From contig NZ_STGY01000054.1 in NCBI RefSeq assembly GCF_004912275.1, forward strand, positions 59,686-118,048: a stretch of DNA of 58,363 nt. The letters run 5' to 3'. The number at the start of each line of letters is the position of its first letter. The first letter of the stretch is position 1. Positions 44,738-53,919 of this stretch are shown in pieces. The notes below the pieces were generated by a model. That model saw nothing but the letters and a program-made list of their open reading frames with translations. It was not told the origin of the DNA and made no database searches. The DNA comes from Glycomyces buryatensis (GTDB lineage: Bacteria; Actinomycetota; Actinomycetes; Mycobacteriales; Micromonosporaceae). The translations under genes were made by a program, and so were the position numbers.

Positions 44738-45244
44738 TTAGGCGCCGGTGGCCGATTCGAGGACCTCGGCGAAACCGAGGGCCTGGGCGACCTCTGAGAC
44801 GACGTCGGAGGGCATCATGCCCTCCTTTGCGCACAACGCCAGCAGCGTCGCGCCATTGACACCGAGGTCACCGAGCACGTCGGCCTCGCCGACCGGCTCG
44901 GCGTCGAGTTCGGTGGGCCGAGCGGAGATCGACTCCTCGTCCTCGGTATCGATCTCATCGGTGTCCTCGGGCTCGAGGTCACCGAGAAGCGCCTCGCCCA
45001 GGCGCGACTGCGACGCGTATTCGGCGTCGGACCCGAAGGTGCGCAAGCCGTCACCCTCGTCCAGACGCATTACCGTCAGGTACTCGTCATCGGCGTCGAC
45101 GAATAGCAGCGTGAGGTCGGCGTCCGGGAATGCCTCACGCATCACCTCGGCGGCGTCCTCGACATCGCTCACGCCGTCGAGGTCGACCTCGACGGCGTCC
45201 CATTCGTCGCCCTCCCGGCCTGCGGCCACAGCGAAATACGACAC
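44738..45244 (-). CDS. tRNA adenosine deaminase-associated protein
   Basis: 168 residues starting VSYFAVAAGREG, the start preferred here; TTG 45268 is an alternative. It is very acidic in the middle (about 85-125). Architecture and location directly before tadA match the actinobacterial TadA-associated protein family (TIGR03941-type). The role is unknown, probably assistance to TadA. Confidence 0.85.
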   Translation of the reverse strand: MSYFAVAAGREGDEWDAVEVDLDGVSDVEDAAEVMREAFPDADLTLLFVDADDEYLTVMRLDEGDGLRTFGSDAEYASQSRLGEALLGDLEPEDTDEIDTEDEESISARPTELDAEPVGEADVLGDLGVNGATLLALCAKEGMMPSDVVSEVAQALGFAEVLESATGA

Positions 45245-45264
45245 GATCCGTCCCCGTTTTCTTT

Positions 45265-45723
45265 TCAATGGACCAGCTTCTCGAAGGAGTCAGCTGTTCG
45301 AACGACCAATTGAAGGATGCGGCAACCTGTAGGTCGATGTAACCACAGGATCCAATCGCCGGTCAGCAGAAGATACAGCTCGACGGAAAGCCCGGTGACC
45401 CCGGCGGCCGTCCCTGCGACAGCCGCTACGCCGACTGCCGCTCCGCGATCACCGTAGCGCGCCAGCACGGCTGCTGCGACAGTTGCGATCGTACTCGCGG
45501 TCAAAGTCACCCAGGCGAAGCCCGCCCCCGTCATGGCCTGGCCTTCTCCGTCTCGCGCGAAGGCGAGCAGCCCCAGCAGGATCCACAGCGCGCACAGCGT
45601 CGCTCCGGCCGCTACGGGGCCGACCCGGACCGGGTGCGGCTCCCTCCAGTGCGGCCGCCCGCAGTAGCGGGGGACGCCGTGCGGATCGGCGGGCCACAGG
45701 CCCCCCGCGAACTCGTCACGCAT
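45265..45723 (-). CDS. small membrane protein, unknown
   Basis: 152 residues. The hydrophilic, Pro/His-rich N-terminus (about 1-35) has one Cys. Three or four membrane segments follow (about 38-56, 66-87, 95-115 and 118-130). It overlaps the PrsW-like gene by 8 bp and ends next to the tadA partner gene, so it belongs to the same unit. No family was recognised. Confidence 0.7.
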   Translation of the reverse strand: MRDEFAGGLWPADPHGVPRYCGRPHWREPHPVRVGPVAAGATLCALWILLGLLAFARDGEGQAMTGAGFAWVTLTASTIATVAAAVLARYGDRGAAVGVAAVAGTAAGVTGLSVELYLLLTGDWILWLHRPTGCRILQLVVRTADSFEKLVH

Positions 45724-47086
45724 GGGGCCCAGGGTACGCAGTCGACGGCGGAGCCATGGGCGGTTGCGGGGCCCAGTACGGGACGGGCATGACCGGCGCT
45801 GCGGGGGGCGCGACCGCTCGGACCTTCCCGTCGGGGAACGTCACGTGGTACTGCCGGCCATCCCACAGCGCGGGCGGCATGGCGCCGTCGCGGCCGGTGT
45901 AGCCGGCCCGGTCCTGGCCCATCCGGTGGAGGCCGGCGCCGATCTTCTGCTGGTCGTAGGGGGCACCGATCGACGCGAGGTCGAGCTGCTCGGACACGTC
46001 CGAGGCCGAGCGCTGGAAGTCCTTCATTGCCGCCTCGCCGCCCTTGCCGGCCACGCGCCGCGCCCACGCGCGGGCGGAGGAGCGACGGGAGAAGCTGGCG
46101 AGGGAGGCGAGCTCGGGCGGCGAGATGAGGCCGCCGGCGACGTAGGGGGCGAGGGTGGTCTGAGTGGCGCGCGCCTCGGCGGCCCGCAGCCACAGGGCGG
46201 CGCCGACCATGGTGAAGAACAGCGGGGCCAGGAACGCCGGGTACAGGGCGAACCAGAGCCCCGGCATGTCGATGGCGACGCCGAGGACCGAGGAGCCGTT
46301 CCACAGGGCGTGGAGCGCCATGCCGCACAGCAGCATGCCCACGATCCACGACGCTTGCACGCCCTTGCGTCCGGGGCGCCGCGCGGCCTTGCCCAGGCCG
46401 ATGGCGGACAGGCCGGTCATGAGGGGGTGGGCGAACATGGTCACGAGCCCGCGGATGACGACCAGCTGGGTGACCAGGGCGATCCCGGCGGCCTCGTCGA
46501 GGGCGTCGGTGCCGGACAGGTAGGTGCCCGAGGCGTACAGGACGTTCTCCGCGATGGCGAAGCCCGCGCCGGAGAGTCCGCAGTAGACGAGGGCGTCGAG
46601 CGTGCCGGTGAAGTAGCGGCGCGCGGCCCAGAAGACGATGAGCGGCCCGGCGAGCTTGGTGATCTCCTCGATCACCGGGGCGCTGATGACGGCCGCGAGG
46701 CTCTCCGACAGGTCGTTCTCGACCAGCAGGTAGGCCACGCCGGTGTTGACGCCCAAGGAGATCGCGGTCGAGACGCACGCGCCCCAGCCGAGGCAGAACG
46801 CCAGGACGAGCCAGGGCCGGCGGCGGTAGCGACCGAGCCACAGGAACGCGCCGATGAGGATCGGGGCGGGGACGAGCGCGGCGATCAGACCGACGCCGGC
46901 CGCCTCGGCACCGGTGCCGCCGATGATCGCCCAGCCGAGGATCGCGGCCCCGGCGGCGAACAGCAGCAGCGCGCCGGAGACCGCCAGCGCCCGCCGCTTC
47001 TGCCTGAGTCCGATGGCGCCCAAGGTGATCCCGGCAGCGGCGAGCACGCCGGCGCTCGCCAGAACGGCGAGGGTGGTCTGATTCAC
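45716..47086 (-). CDS. PrsW-family intramembrane metalloprotease
   Basis: 456 residues, GTG start overlapping the STAS gene stop by 4 bp. It has eight or nine membrane helices with PrsW motifs: Glu140-Glu141 in APVIEEITK, FAIAENVLY and MFAHPLMTG (His). The C-terminal 130 residues are soluble and Pro-rich. PrsW proteases cleave membrane-bound anti-sigma factors, which fits its location between STAS/two-component genes, but the substrate is unknown. Confidence 0.85.
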   Translation of the reverse strand: MNQTTLAVLASAGVLAAAGITLGAIGLRQKRRALAVSGALLLFAAGAAILGWAIIGGTGAEAAGVGLIAALVPAPILIGAFLWLGRYRRRPWLVLAFCLGWGACVSTAISLGVNTGVAYLLVENDLSESLAAVISAPVIEEITKLAGPLIVFWAARRYFTGTLDALVYCGLSGAGFAIAENVLYASGTYLSGTDALDEAAGIALVTQLVVIRGLVTMFAHPLMTGLSAIGLGKAARRPGRKGVQASWIVGMLLCGMALHALWNGSSVLGVAIDMPGLWFALYPAFLAPLFFTMVGAALWLRAAEARATQTTLAPYVAGGLISPPELASLASFSRRSSARAWARRVAGKGGEAAMKDFQRSASDVSEQLDLASIGAPYDQQKIGAGLHRMGQDRAGYTGRDGAMPPALWDGRQYHVTFPDGKVRAVAPPAAPVMPVPYWAPQPPMAPPSTAYPGPHA

Positions 47087-47511
47087 GATGCGTTCTCTTC
47101 GCTGTCGGGGGCGCTCCCTGAGCCGGGGCGGGGGTCGGTACCGGCACCTGAGCCGGCATCGGGGTCGGCAGGGGCGGAGCCGTCGGCGTCGCGGCCGCGA
47201 ATGACGAAGTGCTCGCCGATCCCCGAGACCGACAACAGCCGGTTGAGGAAGTCGCCGAGATTGGCGAGGACGAGCACCGCCCGGCCCCGAGTCACGGTGC
47301 GGGACAGGACGACGAGCGTGCCGAGGCCCCGCGAGTCGCAGAAGGTCACCCCGCCCATGTCGAGCACGACCCGCGCCGGAGCATCGGCCAGCGCCGTCTC
47401 CACGGCGCCGTTGAGGCTCGGCGCCGTGTGCAGGTCGATTTCGCCGGTCAGCGCCACGATCGTCTCGTTCGATTCGCGGTAGACCGAAATGTCGAGCTTT
47501 TGGTGTACCAC
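47083..47511 (-). CDS. STAS-domain anti-sigma factor antagonist
   Basis: 142 residues. The STAS domain (about 5-105) has the phosphorylatable Ser60 in VTFCDSRGLG, as in SpoIIAA/RsbV. A low-complexity Asp/Gly/Ser/Pro tail covers about 108-142. Dephosphorylated antagonists bind anti-sigma kinases. The PP2C phosphatase encoded at 53920-55917 is a candidate activator. It is 21 nt after the response regulator gene. Confidence 0.9.
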   Translation of the reverse strand: MVHQKLDISVYRESNETIVALTGEIDLHTAPSLNGAVETALADAPARVVLDMGGVTFCDSRGLGTLVVLSRTVTRGRAVLVLANLGDFLNRLLSVSGIGEHFVIRGRDADGSAPADPDAGSGAGTDPRPGSGSAPDSEENAS

Positions 47512-47532
47512 AGGGCCAACCCTAGCCGGTTT

Positions 47533-48087
47533 CTAGTCTTCGCCGGGTGCCAGGACGGAGAGGATGCGGTCGATCTCGGTATCTTCGCCGTGCTTGTTGC
47601 GCCAAGCGGAGAGCGCGGTGTGTGCCTGTTCGAGGCGGCGGGTGAGGTCGTGCTCGCGCTCGCGCAGGTCGCGGGTGCGTTCGGTGCCGCGGCGCAGTTC
47701 CTGCCCCTGGCTCCACAGGTCGATGAAGACCTTCACCTTGGTGCGCAGCATCCACGGGTCGAAGGGCTTGGTGATGTAGTCGACGGCGCCGACGGAGTAG
47801 CCGCGCATGGCCAGGTGGGCGTCGCGGTCGGCGGCGGTGAGGAAGATGATCGGGGTGTGGCGGGTCTTCTCGCGCTGCTTGATGTGTCGGGCGGTCTCGA
47901 AGCCGTCCATGCCGGGCATCTGGGCGTCGAGGAGGATCGCCGCGAAGTCCTCCGAGAGCAGCCGCTTGAGGGCCTCTTCGCCGCTGGTGACGGCGATGGT
48001 GGCGACCGGGAGCCCCTGGAGGATCGCTTCGAGGGCGAGGAGGTTCTCGGATCTATCGTCCACGAGCAGGACGCGGGCGGTGCTCAT
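47533..48087 (-). CDS. osaB: response regulator with C-terminal coiled coil (OsaB-like)
   Basis: 184 residues from ATG 48087. The receiver domain (about 1-120) has Asp54 as phosphoacceptor (ILLDAQMPG) and Lys in ITKPFDP. There is no DNA-binding domain; residues about 125-172 are a heptad-rich coiled coil (LRRGTERTRDLREREHDLTR). This layout and overlap with a poly-HAMP hybrid kinase resemble Streptomyces OsaB/OsaA, needed for osmoadaptation. Orthology is inferred from architecture. Confidence 0.85.
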   Translation of the reverse strand: MSTARVLLVDDRSENLLALEAILQGLPVATIAVTSGEEALKRLLSEDFAAILLDAQMPGMDGFETARHIKQREKTRHTPIIFLTAADRDAHLAMRGYSVGAVDYITKPFDPWMLRTKVKVFIDLWSQGQELRRGTERTRDLREREHDLTRRLEQAHTALSAWRNKHGEDTEIDRILSVLAPGED

Positions 48088-51000
48088 GCGTGCTCTCCTT
48101 GGGTCGGGCCGCCATTGTCTCCTCCGGACGCTCGCGCCGGGGAGTCGGGTCCGATCCACTGTGCCATGGTGTCGAGCAGTAGGTCCAGGTCGACGGGCTT
48201 GGTGAGATACGCGCTGGCGCCGGCTTCGACGGACTTCTCGCGCTGCTCGGCCAGGGCCTGGGCGGTGAGGAAGATGATGGGCAGGTCCTCGAACTGGCTC
48301 ATGCGGCGGATGACGCGGGTGGTCTCGTTGCCGTCCATGCCGGGCATCATCGAGTCCATGAGGACGATGTCGATGTCGGTGTGGTGCTGGAGGGCGTCGA
48401 TGCCGTCGGCGCCGTTCTCGGCGTAGTGGACGTCGATGCCGTGCAGTTCGAGCGCGGCGGTGAGCGCGAAGACGTTGCGGATGTCGTCGTCGACGATGAG
48501 GACGGTGGCGCCGTCGAGGTCGGCGGCGGCGGCCGATGACGAGGGCGTCTCGGGGGCTCCGGTGAGGATGGTCGGTCCGGGCTCCTCGACCGGGAGCGGC
48601 AGTTCGGCCCGGATGCTCTGGAAGTCGCCATCGGTGTCGATCTCGGCGGGGATGACGAAGGAGAACTTGGAGCCGCCGGAGCCGGTGTGCTCGATGAAGA
48701 CGTCGCCGCCGAGCATCTGGGACAGGGACTTGGAGATGGACAGCCCCAGTCCGGTGCCGCCGAAGTTGCGCCTCGTGGTGCCGTCGGCCTGCTGGAACGG
48801 CTCGAAGATGATCGTCTTCTTGTTCTCGGGGACGCCGATGCCGGTGTCGATGACGGAGAACGCGACCCGTTCGGCGGCCGAGTTGAGGTGCGGGGAGTCG
48901 AAGCGGAGGTCGGCGGGGACTCGTCGGGCGGCGAGGGTGACCGATCCGCTGCGGGTGAACTTGACGGCGTTGGAGAGCAGGTTCCGCAGCACCTGCTGGA
49001 ACTTCTGGCCGTCGGTCTTGAGGGTCGCGGGCACGCCCGGTCCGACGTCGATCTTGAAATCGAGCTGCTTGTCATCGGCCTGGGGCCGGAAGGTCGACTC
49101 GATGTCGCCGAGGACCTCGCCGAGGTCGACCGAGTGGACGGCGACGTCCATGCGCCCGGCCTCGATCTTGGACAGGTCGAGGATGTCGTCGATGAGGGTG
49201 AGCAGGTCGGTGCCGGCGTTGTGGATGGTGCGGGCGAACTCGATCTGCCGGTCCGAGAGGTTGTTGTCGGCGTTCTCCGAGAGCAGCCGCGCGAGCAGCA
49301 GCAGCGAGTTCAGCGGCGTGCGCAGCTCGTGGGAGACGTTGGCGAGGAACTCGGACTTGTACTTGGAGGCCTGGGCGAGCTGCTCGGCCTTCTCCTCGAT
49401 GTCCTGGCGGGCCGATTCGACTTCGAGGTTCTTGACCTCGATGGCCTTGTTCTGGGCGGACAGGAGCGCGGCCTTGTCCTCCAGCTCGATATTGGTCTCC
49501 TGCAACCGTTCGGACTGGGCCCGCAGCTCCCCGGCCATGCGCTGGGACTCGCGCAGCAGCACCTCGGTGCGGGCGTTGCCCTCGATGGTGGCGAGGGTGA
49601 CGCCGACGTTGGGCGCCAGCGAATCCAGGAACTTCTTGTGGAGCCCGGAGTAGGTGTTGAACGAGGCGAACTCGATGACGCCGCGGACCTTGTCGCCGAA
49701 CTGGACGGGCAGGATGATCAGGTCGGTCGGCGTGGCCTGGCCGAGGCCGGAGGAAATCTCCAGGTAGCCCTCGGGGATGTCGTGCAGGTGGATGGTGCGC
49801 TTCGAGGCGGCGGCCTGGCCGACCATGCCCTCGTTGTCGGCGATGACGACCTTCTCGCCGGGGCTGGGGTGGCCGTAGACGGCGTTGAGCCGGTAGCTGA
49901 CGTTCCCGGTGATGTCCTCGTGACGGACGTAGAACGTGGAGGTCTGCGCGTCGATGAGGGTGGTGACCTCGTCGAGGACCATGCGGGTGACCTCTTCGAC
50001 GCCGCGGCGGCCCTGCAGCAGCGAGGAGATGCGGGCGAGGTTCGAGTTGAGCCAGTCGACGTCGGTGTTCTGGCGGGTCTTGTCGCGCAGGGCGGTGATC
50101 ATCTGGTTGATCGACTCGGTCAGGTCGGCGATCTCGCCGGCGGCCTCGAAGTCGACCGACTGGGTCAGGTCGCCCCGGGCGACGGCGTGCGCGACATTGG
50201 CTATCGCGCGCAACTGCAGCGTCAGCGTCGCGGCGAGCGAGTTCACGTTGCGGGTCAGGGCGAGCCAGGTGCCCTCGACGCCGGCGACCTCCGCCTGGCC
50301 GCCGAGGTTCCCCTCGACGCCGACCTCGCGGGCCACACGCGTGACCTCGCCGGCGAAGCTGGAGAGCTGGTTGACCATGGTGTTGACGGTGTTCTTCATC
50401 TCGAGGAACTCGCCCTGGGCGTCGACGGTGATCTGCCCGGTGAGGTCGCCGCGGGCGACCGCGGTCGTGACCTCGGCGATATTGCGGACCTGGAGGGTCA
50501 GGTTGGTGGCCATCGAGTTGACGTTGTCGGTGAGGTCCTTCCAGGTGCCGGAGACCCCCGGCACGCTGGCCTGGCCGCCCAGGATGCCCTCGGTGCCGAC
50601 CTCGCGGGCGACGCGCGTGACCTCGTAGGAGAACTGGGAGAGCTGCTCGACCATGGAGTTCATGGTCGATTTGAGTTCGAGCATCTCGCCCTGGGCGTCG
50701 ACCGTGATCTGGCGCGACAGGTCGCCTCGGGCGACGGCGGTCGCCACGGAGGAGATGTTCCGGACCTGCGCGGTCAGGTTCGAGGCCATGCCGTTCACGT
50801 TGTCGGTCAACGCCTCCCAGATACCGGAGACGCCCTGGACGTTGGCCTGCCCGCCGAGCTTGCCGTCGGTGCCGACCTCGCGGGCGACGCGGGTGACCTC
50901 GTCGGCGAACTGCGACAGCTGGTTCACCATCGAGTTCATCGTCGACTTGAGTTCGAGCATCTCGCCTTGAGCGTCGACCGTGATCTGGCGCCCCAGGTCC

Positions 51001-52487
51001 CCGGCGGCGACGGCCGTGGCGACGGAGGAGATGTTCCGGACCTGCGCGGTCAGGTTCGAGGCCATGAGATTGACGTTGTCGGTGAGGTCCTTCCAGGTGC
51101 CGGAGACGCCCTGGACGTTCGCCTGGCCGCCGAGGCGGCCCTGGCTGCCGACCTCGCGGGCGACCCGGGTGACCTCGTCGGCGAAGCTGGAGAGCTGGTC
51201 GACCATGGTGTTCACGGTGTTCTTGACCTCGGCGATCTCGCCGGAGGCCTTGACGGTGATCTTCTGGTTCAGGTCGCCGGCGGCGACGGCGCTGGTCACC
51301 TTCGCGATGTTCCGGACCTGCTCGGTCAGGTTGCCGGCCAGCTGGTTCACGTTCTGGGTGAGGTCGCGCCAGGTGCCGGAGACGCCGAACACCTGGGCCT
51401 GGCCGCCGAGGCGTCCGTCCGTGCCGACCTCCTTGGCCACGCGGGTGACCTCGTCGGCGAAGTTCGACAGCTGGTCGACCATGGTGTTGACGATGGTCTT
51501 CAGCTCCAGGATCTCGCCCTGCGCGGGCACGGCGATCTTCTGGTTCAGGTCGCCCCGGGCGACGGCGCTGGTGACCTTGGCGATGTCGCGGACCTGGTCG
51601 GTCAGGGACGAGGCCATGGAGTTGACATTGTCGGTGAGGTTCTTCCAGGTGCCGGAGACCCCCGGGACCTGGGCCTGGCCGCCGAGGCGCCCCTCGGTGC
51701 CGACCTCGCGGGCCACTCTTGTGACCTCCCCGGCGAAGATCTGGAGGGTCTCGGTGAGGGAGTTGATGGTGTCGGCGAGCTCGGCGACCTCGCCGGAGGC
51801 CTTGACGGTGATCTTCTGGTTCAGATCGCCCTCGGCGATCGCCTGCGTCACCGTCGAGATGGACCGCACCTGGTCGGTCAGGTTGGAGGCCATGGTGTTC
51901 ACCGCGTCGGTCAGCGAGCGCCAGGTGCCGGAGACGCCCTGGACGTCGGCCTGGCCGCCGAGGATGCCGTCGGTGCCGACCTCCTTGGAGACGCGCGTGA
52001 CCTCGCCGGCGAAGCTGCGCAGCAGGCCCACCATCTGGTTCACGGTCTCGCCGAGGCGCCGGAACTCGCCGCGGAGCTGCTTGCCCTCGATCTCCAGGGC
52101 GGCCTCCTGGGTGAGGTCGCCGGCGGCGACGGCCTCCAGGACGCGCCCGAGCTCGGTCGTGGGCCGCACCAGCTCCTCGACCAGGCGGTTGACGCTGGCG
52201 GCGCCGTCGGACCAGCCGCCGTCGAGGTGCTCGATGTCGAGCCGGTGGTTCCAGGAGCCCTCCTGGCCGACGACGCGGGCGATGAGCGCGAGGTCGCGGG
52301 TCTGGCGGTCGGCCTGCTCGACCACGGCGTTGAACCGGTCGACGACCTCCCCGGCCAGGCCCTCACCACGCGGCAGCCGCACCGAGAAGTCGCCGCGCTC
52401 GACGGCGCCGAGCGCATCGGCGAGCGAGCGCAGGACGTCGGACTCGTCGGCGGCGGGTCGGGCTGCTCCGGAAGCGGTGTCCGTCAT
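48084..52487 (-). CDS. osaA: soluble poly-HAMP hybrid histidine kinase (OsaA-like)
   Basis: 1467 residues from ATG 52487 (GAGGAA upstream). Residues about 20-810 are an array of HAMP modules, including seven near-identical 92-residue units alternating a [18 protein letters not shown] HAMP with a GGQAxVxGVSGTW-type HAMP. A GAF domain lies at about 830-985, a coiled coil to about 1040, HisKA with His1053 in [10 protein letters not shown], HATPase_c with GGTGLGLSI, and a receiver domain with Asp1378. There are no membrane segments, so it is cytosolic. Fungal Nik1/Os-1 and Streptomyces OsaA share the design and sense osmotic stress. The downstream regulator overlaps by 4 bp. Confidence 0.92.
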   Translation of the reverse strand: MTDTASGAARPAADESDVLRSLADALGAVERGDFSVRLPRGEGLAGEVVDRFNAVVEQADRQTRDLALIARVVGQEGSWNHRLDIEHLDGGWSDGAASVNRLVEELVRPTTELGRVLEAVAAGDLTQEAALEIEGKQLRGEFRRLGETVNQMVGLLRSFAGEVTRVSKEVGTDGILGGQADVQGVSGTWRSLTDAVNTMASNLTDQVRSISTVTQAIAEGDLNQKITVKASGEVAELADTINSLTETLQIFAGEVTRVAREVGTEGRLGGQAQVPGVSGTWKNLTDNVNSMASSLTDQVRDIAKVTSAVARGDLNQKIAVPAQGEILELKTIVNTMVDQLSNFADEVTRVAKEVGTDGRLGGQAQVFGVSGTWRDLTQNVNQLAGNLTEQVRNIAKVTSAVAAGDLNQKITVKASGEIAEVKNTVNTMVDQLSSFADEVTRVAREVGSQGRLGGQANVQGVSGTWKDLTDNVNLMASNLTAQVRNISSVATAVAAGDLGRQITVDAQGEMLELKSTMNSMVNQLSQFADEVTRVAREVGTDGKLGGQANVQGVSGIWEALTDNVNGMASNLTAQVRNISSVATAVARGDLSRQITVDAQGEMLELKSTMNSMVEQLSQFSYEVTRVAREVGTEGILGGQASVPGVSGTWKDLTDNVNSMATNLTLQVRNIAEVTTAVARGDLTGQITVDAQGEFLEMKNTVNTMVNQLSSFAGEVTRVAREVGVEGNLGGQAEVAGVEGTWLALTRNVNSLAATLTLQLRAIANVAHAVARGDLTQSVDFEAAGEIADLTESINQMITALRDKTRQNTDVDWLNSNLARISSLLQGRRGVEEVTRMVLDEVTTLIDAQTSTFYVRHEDITGNVSYRLNAVYGHPSPGEKVVIADNEGMVGQAAASKRTIHLHDIPEGYLEISSGLGQATPTDLIILPVQFGDKVRGVIEFASFNTYSGLHKKFLDSLAPNVGVTLATIEGNARTEVLLRESQRMAGELRAQSERLQETNIELEDKAALLSAQNKAIEVKNLEVESARQDIEEKAEQLAQASKYKSEFLANVSHELRTPLNSLLLLARLLSENADNNLSDRQIEFARTIHNAGTDLLTLIDDILDLSKIEAGRMDVAVHSVDLGEVLGDIESTFRPQADDKQLDFKIDVGPGVPATLKTDGQKFQQVLRNLLSNAVKFTRSGSVTLAARRVPADLRFDSPHLNSAAERVAFSVIDTGIGVPENKKTIIFEPFQQADGTTRRNFGGTGLGLSISKSLSQMLGGDVFIEHTGSGGSKFSFVIPAEIDTDGDFQSIRAELPLPVEEPGPTILTGAPETPSSSAAAADLDGATVLIVDDDIRNVFALTAALELHGIDVHYAENGADGIDALQHHTDIDIVLMDSMMPGMDGNETTRVIRRMSQFEDLPIIFLTAQALAEQREKSVEAGASAYLTKPVDLDLLLDTMAQWIGPDSPARASGGDNGGPTQGEHA
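50190..52120. repeat. 276-bp tandem repeats within the HAMP array
   Basis: The GACCTC(G/C)xxGG...GTGACCTC block recurs at 50323, 50599, 50875, 51151, 51427, 51703 and 51979, exactly 276 bp (92 codons) apart. Units are very similar at the DNA level, so recombination or array-length change is plausible. Confidence 0.85.
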
Positions 52488-52737
52488 GGCGATCTTCCTC
52501 AGCTCGGAATCAGGCTTGCCTAACAGGTTGTCACACCATCGCTCGAAACGCGAATGCAGGTTACGCAGAGCAAAGTGTCCGGTCACGCAAGGTAAATACG
52601 AGAGAACTTAAAAGAATTGTGCAACCGCTGGCCACTGTGGGACGTGTGAGTTGCGGTGTCGCCCCCGGGGTGAGTCAGCTCAGTGGAGCCCGGGGGCGGT
52701 GCCGAGAACTTCAAAATTCCATTTCCCTAGGAGCACA

Positions 52738-53730
52738 ATGCATTCCCTCAATAGGACCGGTCTGCGCGTCGCCGCGGCCGGTGCCGCAGCGGCCCTTACC
52801 CTCGCCGCAGCGGCCCCCGCGTTCGCCCAGAACGACGACGACGAGATCGTCACGGACGACGAGACCACCACCGAGGAGATCGTCGACGACGAGATCACGG
52901 ACGAGACCGGCACCGGAGACGACGCCCCGGCCGAGGACGACGAGATCGTCACGGACGACGAGACCACCACGGACGAAGAGACCGAGGGTGAGGACGTCGA
53001 GGACGAGGCCGACCCGATCGCCGAGGACGAGTTCGAGCTCGAGGACAGCTTCGAGTACGAGTTCGCGTTCCTCAACCACGTCCTCCTCGGCGCCAACCCC
53101 GGCGAGACCCTGACCGGCCACCCGGAGATCCGCGTCAACAGCGAATCCTCGATGGCCGACGAGCGCGCCGCGACCGTCCTGTGGTTCGAGGACTCCTCCG
53201 ACGTCTACGCCTGGTTCGAAGAGGGCGAACTCGTCTGGACCGAGGCCGTCGCGGTCATCGCGGACTACGACAACTGCCAGAAGGACGACCACTTCGTCTA
53301 CTGCGTGCTGCCGGAGTTCGACCCCGAGGTCGGCACGACCTACACCCCGAGCGAGGAGACCCCGGTCCTGTTCGAGGTCCTCCAGGCCGTGACCGAGGCC
53401 GACGGCGCCGCCTACGGCGGTTACGACATCGACCAGGCCGGCCTGGAAGAGGCCGAGGCCGCCGGCATGGTGTTCGAGGGCGACAACCAGCTCACCCTCG
53501 TCGAGTCCAACGAGGGCATCAGCGACGAGTACTTCTCGGAGTACTGGGGCTGGATCTTCTTCGAAGGCGACGAGCGCGGCTGGGGCAACGTCCCCCCGAG
53601 CGAGGGCGAACTGCCGAAGACCGGTACCTCCTCCACCATCATGATCTCGGCCGCGGCCGCGGCACTCGCCGCCGGCGCCGGCGTGTTCATGTACCTGCGT
53701 CGCCGCAAGACCGCGCAAAACTGGGAGTAG
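52738..53730 (+). CDS. acidic LPxTG-anchored surface protein
   Basis: 330 residues from ATG 52738 (AGGAG upstream). Signal peptide about 1-30 (APAFAQ). Residues 31-105 are extremely Asp/Glu/Thr-rich with DDEIVTDDETTT present twice. A globular region follows (about 106-280), with Cys pair DNCQKDDHFVYC. LPKTG at 292-296, a hydrophobic helix and RRRK tail direct sortase anchoring. The function is unknown; the acidic stalk may bind cations. It diverges from the kinase gene. Confidence 0.85.
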   Translation: MHSLNRTGLRVAAAGAAAALTLAAAAPAFAQNDDDEIVTDDETTTEEIVDDEITDETGTGDDAPAEDDEIVTDDETTTDEETEGEDVEDEADPIAEDEFELEDSFEYEFAFLNHVLLGANPGETLTGHPEIRVNSESSMADERAATVLWFEDSSDVYAWFEEGELVWTEAVAVIADYDNCQKDDHFVYCVLPEFDPEVGTTYTPSEETPVLFEVLQAVTEADGAAYGGYDIDQAGLEEAEAAGMVFEGDNQLTLVESNEGISDEYFSEYWGWIFFEGDERGWGNVPPSEGELPKTGTSSTIMISAAAAALAAGAGVFMYLRRRKTAQNWE

Positions 53731-53764
53731 CCCCCGGGCGTACCCCCGCACCCCTCTGAAGACG

Positions 53765-53793
53765 ACCGCCCCGGCACCTGCCGCCGGGGCGGT
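53765..53793 (+). terminator. terminator of the acidic surface protein gene
   Basis: ACCGCCCCGGC (53765-53775) and GCCGGGGCGGT (53783-53793) form a perfect 11-bp stem with a 7-nt loop, then CCTTCGTCT. Confidence 0.75.
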
Positions 53794-53919
53794 CCTTCGT
53801 CTCCGGGCGCCTTCGTGCCATGCCCCACACGTCCGGACGCTGCCCCAGCCCAATCGGCGACCACCCACCTAATGGTCCGGTACCTCGTCCCGGTGTCGGC
53901 CCGGCATAGACTGGCCCAC

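Noticed and set aside
48687..52523. 1278-codon plus-strand ORF opposite the hybrid kinase
   Set aside because: Shadow that mirrors the 276-bp repeats; no ribosome binding site or domain.
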